Below are positions 26,363-30,000 of a stretch of DNA of 30,000 nt, piece after piece (within the stretch, counting starts at the first letter, position 1; each line of letters begins with the position of its first letter). A model generated the notes under the pieces. That model worked only from the letters and a program-made list of their open reading frames with translations, was not told the DNA's origin and searched no databases. Origin of the DNA: Prorocentrum cordatum (lineage: Eukaryota; Sar; Dinophyceae; Prorocentrales; Prorocentraceae); the NCBI GenBank assembly GCA_963575745.1, contig CAUYUJ010008133.1:1-30000 (forward strand). Direction: 5' to 3'. The position numbers and the translations under genes were made by a program.

Positions 26363-27634
26363 ATGGGCGTAGACGGAGAGGCGCGGGGCGCGGGAGGGCG
26401 CGGAGATGGCGCGGCGCGCGCGGGGGAATGCGGGGGAGAAGGCATGGGCGGCGCAGGCCTTCGGCCACATCGTGAAAACGAGAACAAAGGGAAAAGCGTG
26501 GACAAGGCGGGAGCACGTTCGTCAAGAAGCGATGTTGGAAGTGAAGACGCGGTGCCCGGCAAGGCGCGCGGCCCCGAGGATGCGACGACGAATTCAGAAG
26601 GCACTTTGCCCGTTGCGGATTCGATGCAAGAGGCCTTTTATCAAGTCTGGGTAGACGCGGCGTCGACAGATCTTCACCGAGCCCGAGAGCGTCTCGTGGC
26701 CGCCGCCGCTGCGCGTGTGCGACGTCACTCGACAGCGCCCGCAGACCCGCAAGATCCATCGCAACCGTGGGCGAAGGCGTTGGCAGAGGACATGGCCGTC
26801 GAATTGCAAAGGGTCCATTGCGCGTTCTCCGCGTGCACTTGGCGCTTGGAAGTTGTCGACGAGTTGTATGAACACGTGGCCGAGGAACATTGGGATATCG
26901 CGCTGCCCATCGCCGAGATTGTGAATCCCTTGGGCGAGGAGGAAAGGCTCCGAGTGGAGGCAGCGTGCCACGAGATCGTCGGAAGCGCCAGTCGAAAGGG
27001 CGCGCCATTGTCCGCGCATTCCCTCCACAGGCGAAGCTTCAAACAGTACGCGAAGGGGGCGGCGCGGAAGAACAGAGCATCCCCGATATGTTTCATTTGC
27101 GCGTGCACGTTTCCATGGGTGCGGGGTCGGCGCGGTAATCAAATCGACTGGGAGCGAGTGTTCAAGACCAGCACTGGAGACCATGCGACAGTGAGCGAGG
27201 TCGGAGCGTGGACCATTGCAGAGGTGCGAGCGCGCATGAGCGTAGAAGCATACCTGAGGGATTATGGGTCGGAGCCTGGCAACCCGGCGCTGGACTTAGA
27301 GCGCGCATGGGAGAATGGAGAGTTCGATAATTGGTTCGTGACAATTCCAACGGCCAACGGCGATGTGAACATGTTGTGTTGCCCGGAAGACCAGGAGTGC
27401 GTGAATGGGTGTGAAGGTAGGTGGTCTGCTTCTGCTGACTGCTTGGTGCCAATATGCGTCGAATGCAAAACAGACATGGAACAGTCGAGATCTTGCGGGC
27501 CGGCAACTCTTCGGTCAGTCCCGCGGTGGAGTCTTGCGAATGACTTGATGACGTTCTATGCGCCAGATCGCATGCACACCGAAGGCATGACAGCCATGGA
27601 GATGAATTGTGCAGGCCCTGTATCACGTGGATGA
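26363..27634 (+). pseudogene. Helitron-associated (DUF6570-like) protein, N-terminal part
   Basis: The first ATG of the open frame is at 26363 (the frame opens earlier at a GTG, residue 1 at 26348). Counting from there: 1-90 is Gly/Ala-rich; a C2H2-type finger Cys158-x4-Cys163-x12-His176-x4-His181 follows, then CFICAC at 248-253, a Cys cluster at 344-355, and CLVPICVECKTDMEQ at 365-379 leading to WSLANDLMTFYAP and MTAMEMNCAGP. The last motif order, a Cys-x2-Cys knuckle then SLAND and a MEM box, is what I know from large dinoflagellate proteins of the Helitron/DUF6570 type. The expected next Cys-x-Thr...MICF continues only in the neighbouring frame (CITWMICFSSEVK), so one base is missing near 27617 and the TGA at 27632 is a product of that shift. 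Function in a living copy would be transposition; this copy is broken. Confidence 0.6.
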
Positions 27635-28990
27635 TCTGTTTTTCGTCGGAGGTGAAATGTCAGAGCGACGCGGAGGAAAAGCCGCGGAAGGAGGAATTAT
27701 GTGACAGCGCGGTGGGCTTTCACGACGGCTGGTTGGCGGCGCGGGGAAACGCGACGAGCGTCATGTTGCCGTGGCAAGGGGCGCTCCAGGAGCTGCGGCA
27801 GGTTGAAAAAGAAGAGCGGCGTGGGAACGAATCAACAGTTCCTCATGTAGGGGGAAAGTTGGGATCCGTTGTTCAGATTCTGTTGGAAATTAAAGACGCG
27901 ACTACGAAAGACAGTCTGCCTCGATTCATACATCAAGCGAACGTTCGGCGAGATGTAGTTAAGCTACACAGCAAAATGATGGAAAAAACGAGGCTTTCGG
28001 GTTTACGCACATGTAGACCTGGAAGCCATGGAACAGAAAGCGGAACAATTACCGAAGGGCGGGGTGCCGCCAGAGATTGTGCGGCTACTGCCGCGCGACA
28101 CGACGCTGGACAAGCTCATGGTGCAGAAGAATGCTACGCCGTGTGATGGAGCTCGGGACTCCGTAGGGGCCGCGGCACGTGACATCGGACTGCGAACGCC
28201 GAATGCCGTAGCGATGGAGAAGTCTTCAGTCGACGAAGTGGATCACAACAAACTGCGCGCGGGTGCTTTTGCGAACCTTGCGGGAAAAGCGCGGCGAGGC
28301 CCTGACGCGGTGGCGGTGGGCGCGGGCCTCTGCGATCCTTCGGTGTATAGTGTTGACGAAGAGCGGAGTTTTATTCTGCGCGTGGCGAGCGTATGGCTTC
28401 CGAGATGCGATAGGCTCGAATGCCCGTGCGGCGGGCACGGTGCCGCGCGCGCTCTGGTGAGAACGAGCAGAGCGGACGAGAGAGCGGCGAGCGCAGACAT
28501 GGACACGGTGCAGTACCGACTGTGGGAACTCATGGACCCGGACCTAGTCCGTGTCAAGTACGTCATGTACCTGGGAAGAGAGCGGCCTTCTGCAAAGAAT
28601 GCTTGGTGGAAGTGACTAGCGCAAACGAGAAGTGGTGCAAAACATGCAATGCATGGGCAACCGCAGCGGAGCGAGACGACGTCGCGCTGTGCGATGGCGA
28701 CAGGGGCATCGCGGAATTGGACGAAGCAGAGGAAACAAAAAAGGTTAGGACCATGTACTGCGCGAAGTGCAAGGACATCACAGCGAAACGCATGTCGCGC
28801 AATGGGAACGCAATGTGGAGGGAAACAAAAGTGCACGGTGCGGTGTTCGAACCAAACGTGCCTGTCGCTTTTCGACGAGAAGGCGGACATGTCAGAAGCG
28901 CAGAAGAGACGTCGCGCGTCCGGGGAGAGGCTGCGTCGGGGATGCGCGGAGGCCACAGAGAAGGCAGCGCGGGGCACACATGAAGAGGCG
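27619..28990 (+). pseudogene. Helitron-associated protein, broken continuation with zinc ribbons
   Basis: Coding sense continues in pieces. Frame +1: CITWMICFSSEVK, ARGNATSVMLPWQGAL, SLPRFIHQANVRRDVVKLH. An A6 run at about 27985 carries one A too many, and the sense moves to the next frame: RGFRVYAHVDLEAMEQ, GVPPEIVRLLP, LMVQKNATP, NAVAMEKSSVDE. Near 28580 it shifts again into FCKECLVEV, EKWCKTCNAWA and MYCAKCKDITAKRM (zinc-ribbon Cys pairs). Near 28830 it shifts back to CTVRCSNQTC, ADMSEAQKRRR and, beyond 28990, CCAPGCGKIFW (about 29037). The Rep/helicase domains I would expect after NAVAMEKSS are missing; zinc-ribbon text follows instead. At least four one-base frame changes in 2.6 kb mean a dead copy, unless assembly errors explain them. 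Confidence 0.55.
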
Positions 28991-29176
28991 GCGACACGCA
29001 AGAGAAAAGCAGAAGCGGGGGCGAAGGCGTTTACGTGTTGCGCTCCTGGTTGTGGCAAAATCTTCTGGGCGACGGAGCACTATCAGAGAAACTATGGATT
29101 CAGTTTGTGTCGGGGTTTCGGTTTTCTGCTATGCCTGGCGGCCCATAGGGGCCAGACGGATCGCGAGGAGGCGCAT

Positions 29177-29230
29177 GAGGAGGAGGAGGAGGAGGAAAAG
29201 GAGGAGGAGGAGGAGGAGGAGGAGGAGGAG
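29177..29230 (+). repeat. (GGA)n microsatellite
   Basis: About 17 GGA triplets with one AAA interruption extend the reading frame of the zinc-ribbon remnant as poly-Glu. A C/T-rich tract follows at about 29275-29330. Confidence 0.88.
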
Positions 29231-29340
29231 GGCCATCTGTGGTTGTGGCTCCTCGCGTTTCTCCGGCCTGCCTCTCTCCCCTCCCCCTCCTCCCTCCCTC
29301 CCTCTCTCCTCCTCCCCCCGCCCCTCCCCCCGAAATGGGA

Positions 29341-29418
29341 CGAATTACAACCGACTAGTCCCAATTCCAACCGTTCGGAGCGAATTGCAACCATAAATGG
29401 GACCAATTACAACCATGG
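29341..29418 (+). repeat. Four-copy AATTNCAACC repeat
   Basis: GAATTACAACCG, CAATTCCAACCG, GAATTGCAACCA and CAATTACAACCA occur at intervals of about 18-22 bp with GGGAC/TCGGAG spacers. Confidence 0.65.
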
Positions 29419-29420
29419 GA

Positions 29421-29500
29421 TCTTCAGAAGTACTTCTTTCTTCTTCAGAAGTATTTCTTTCTTCTTCAGAAGTACTTCTTTCTTCTTCAGAAGTACTTCG
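29421..29500 (+). repeat. 21-bp tandem repeat with palindromic core, four units
   Basis: TCTTCAGAAGTACTTCTTTCT repeats nearly perfectly four times; one unit has GTATTTC for GTACTTC. The core AGAAGTACTTCT is a perfect 12-bp palindrome. Confidence 0.88.
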
Positions 29501-29628
29501 ATTCCTTAGGATTCCTTACGACACCTTGGGATTCCTTAGGGTCCTTAGGATTCCTTAGGGTCCTTGGGATTCCTTGGGATCCTTAGGAATATTCGCGAAT
29601 TCATGGGAGTCCTGAAAAATCCTTAGGG
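29500..29628 (+). repeat. Degenerate decamer repeat (ATTCCTTAGG)
   Basis: ATTCCTTAGG and GTCCTTAGG/GGTCCTTGGG variants follow in tandem for about 90 bp and fade after AATATTCGCGAATTC, itself a near-palindrome at about 29588-29602. Confidence 0.75.
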
Positions 29629-29629
29629 G

Positions 29630-29765
29630 AAGGAAGCGCTTTGGGGGCCTTCTTGAGTTCGCTTTGGGCCACTCTTAAGGCCCGCTTGGGCCTTCTTGGA
29701 GCCCTCATGGGGCCCTTATTGACTTTTCTTGGCGCCAAAATAAGCCCTAGAAGGGCCAACTCTCG
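29630..29765 (+). repeat. Degenerate TCTTGGAGCC-type repeat
   Basis: GGGGGCCTTCTTGAGTTCGC, GGGCCTTCTTGGAGCCCTC and GACTTTTCTTGGCGCC match the family seen at 2330-3190 and 25500-25725. Confidence 0.6.
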
Positions 29766-29796
29766 AGGGCTGCAGGAGGACCAACTTTTGACGTCA

Positions 29797-30000
29797 ATAC
29801 TACGAATCTTACTACCACTTCGACCTACTGATACGACTTCTGCTACGACTACTACTGCTACAGCTACTACGACTACTTCTACTCCTACTACTACTACTAC
29901 TACTACTACTACGACAAACACTACTATTCTTTCCTGCTTCTACTACTACGCCTACTGCTTTTAATACTATTACTTCTACTGAAGCGACGCCGCCTACAAC
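29797..30000 (+). repeat. (TAC)n array 4, running off the window
   Basis: CTACTAC tracts with many interruptions begin near 29797, are purest at about 29886-29912, and continue to the window end. The orientation is the same as in the other three arrays. Confidence 0.85.

Overview
The window looks like nuclear DNA from a dinoflagellate alga. The evidence is indirect but consistent: GC-rich sequence with few genes and kilobases of trinucleotide microsatellite, a degenerate copia-type Gag and a zinc-ribbon/Helitron-type protein of the kinds I know from dinoflagellate genomes, and a gene whose best model needs a GT-AG intron. There are no bacterial operons, no Shine-Dalgarno sites, and no recognisable rRNA or tRNA genes. 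The species cannot be named from the sequence alone.

Layout. 1-2.3 kb: a cluster of perfect or near-perfect inverted repeats, including two abutting MITE-like elements (481-653 and 654-852), hairpins that share a module, a degenerate 17-bp minisatellite and a GGA tract. 2.3-3.2 kb: a degenerate TCTTGGAGCC-type repeat that recurs at 8.5, 25.5 and 29.6 kb. 3.3-6.2 kb: GC-rich DNA with a candidate small exon, minisatellites and a possible minus-strand exon (4560-5222). 6.2-8.4 kb: a second MITE copy, a polypyrimidine tract, and the best gene of the window, a class I SAM-dependent methyltransferase in two exons (6933-6992 and 7687-8415), whose intron holds a terminal-inverted-repeat element. 8.4-11.6 kb: no gene; purine-rich DNA and degenerate repeats.

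11.6-16.3 kb: remains of a Ty1/copia-like retrotransposon (candidate LTR, primer-binding site, and a gag broken by stops and frameshifts) that runs directly into a 3.1-kb TAC/CTA/ACT array. 16.3-17.5 kb: a pentanucleotide repeat and a second TAC array. 18.25-19.6 kb: a satellite of about 16 units of 90 bp with signs of a 180-bp higher-order period. 20.7-22.1 kb: a minus-strand open frame of 447 residues with a possible LOTUS/OST-HTH-like winged helix. 22.2-23.1 kb: GAT repeats with dispersed hairpins. 23.9-24.5 kb: a third TAC array, next to a possible minus-strand exon (24465-24779). 24.9-25.4 kb: a tandem repeat of 134-151 bp. 26.3-29.1 kb: a decayed coding block of a Helitron-associated, zinc-ribbon-rich protein family with at least four frame breaks. 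29.2-30 kb: short tandem repeats and the start of another TAC array.

The genes do not form a pathway. The window is mostly mobile-element debris and expanded repeats around one well supported cellular gene and two or three plausible exons.
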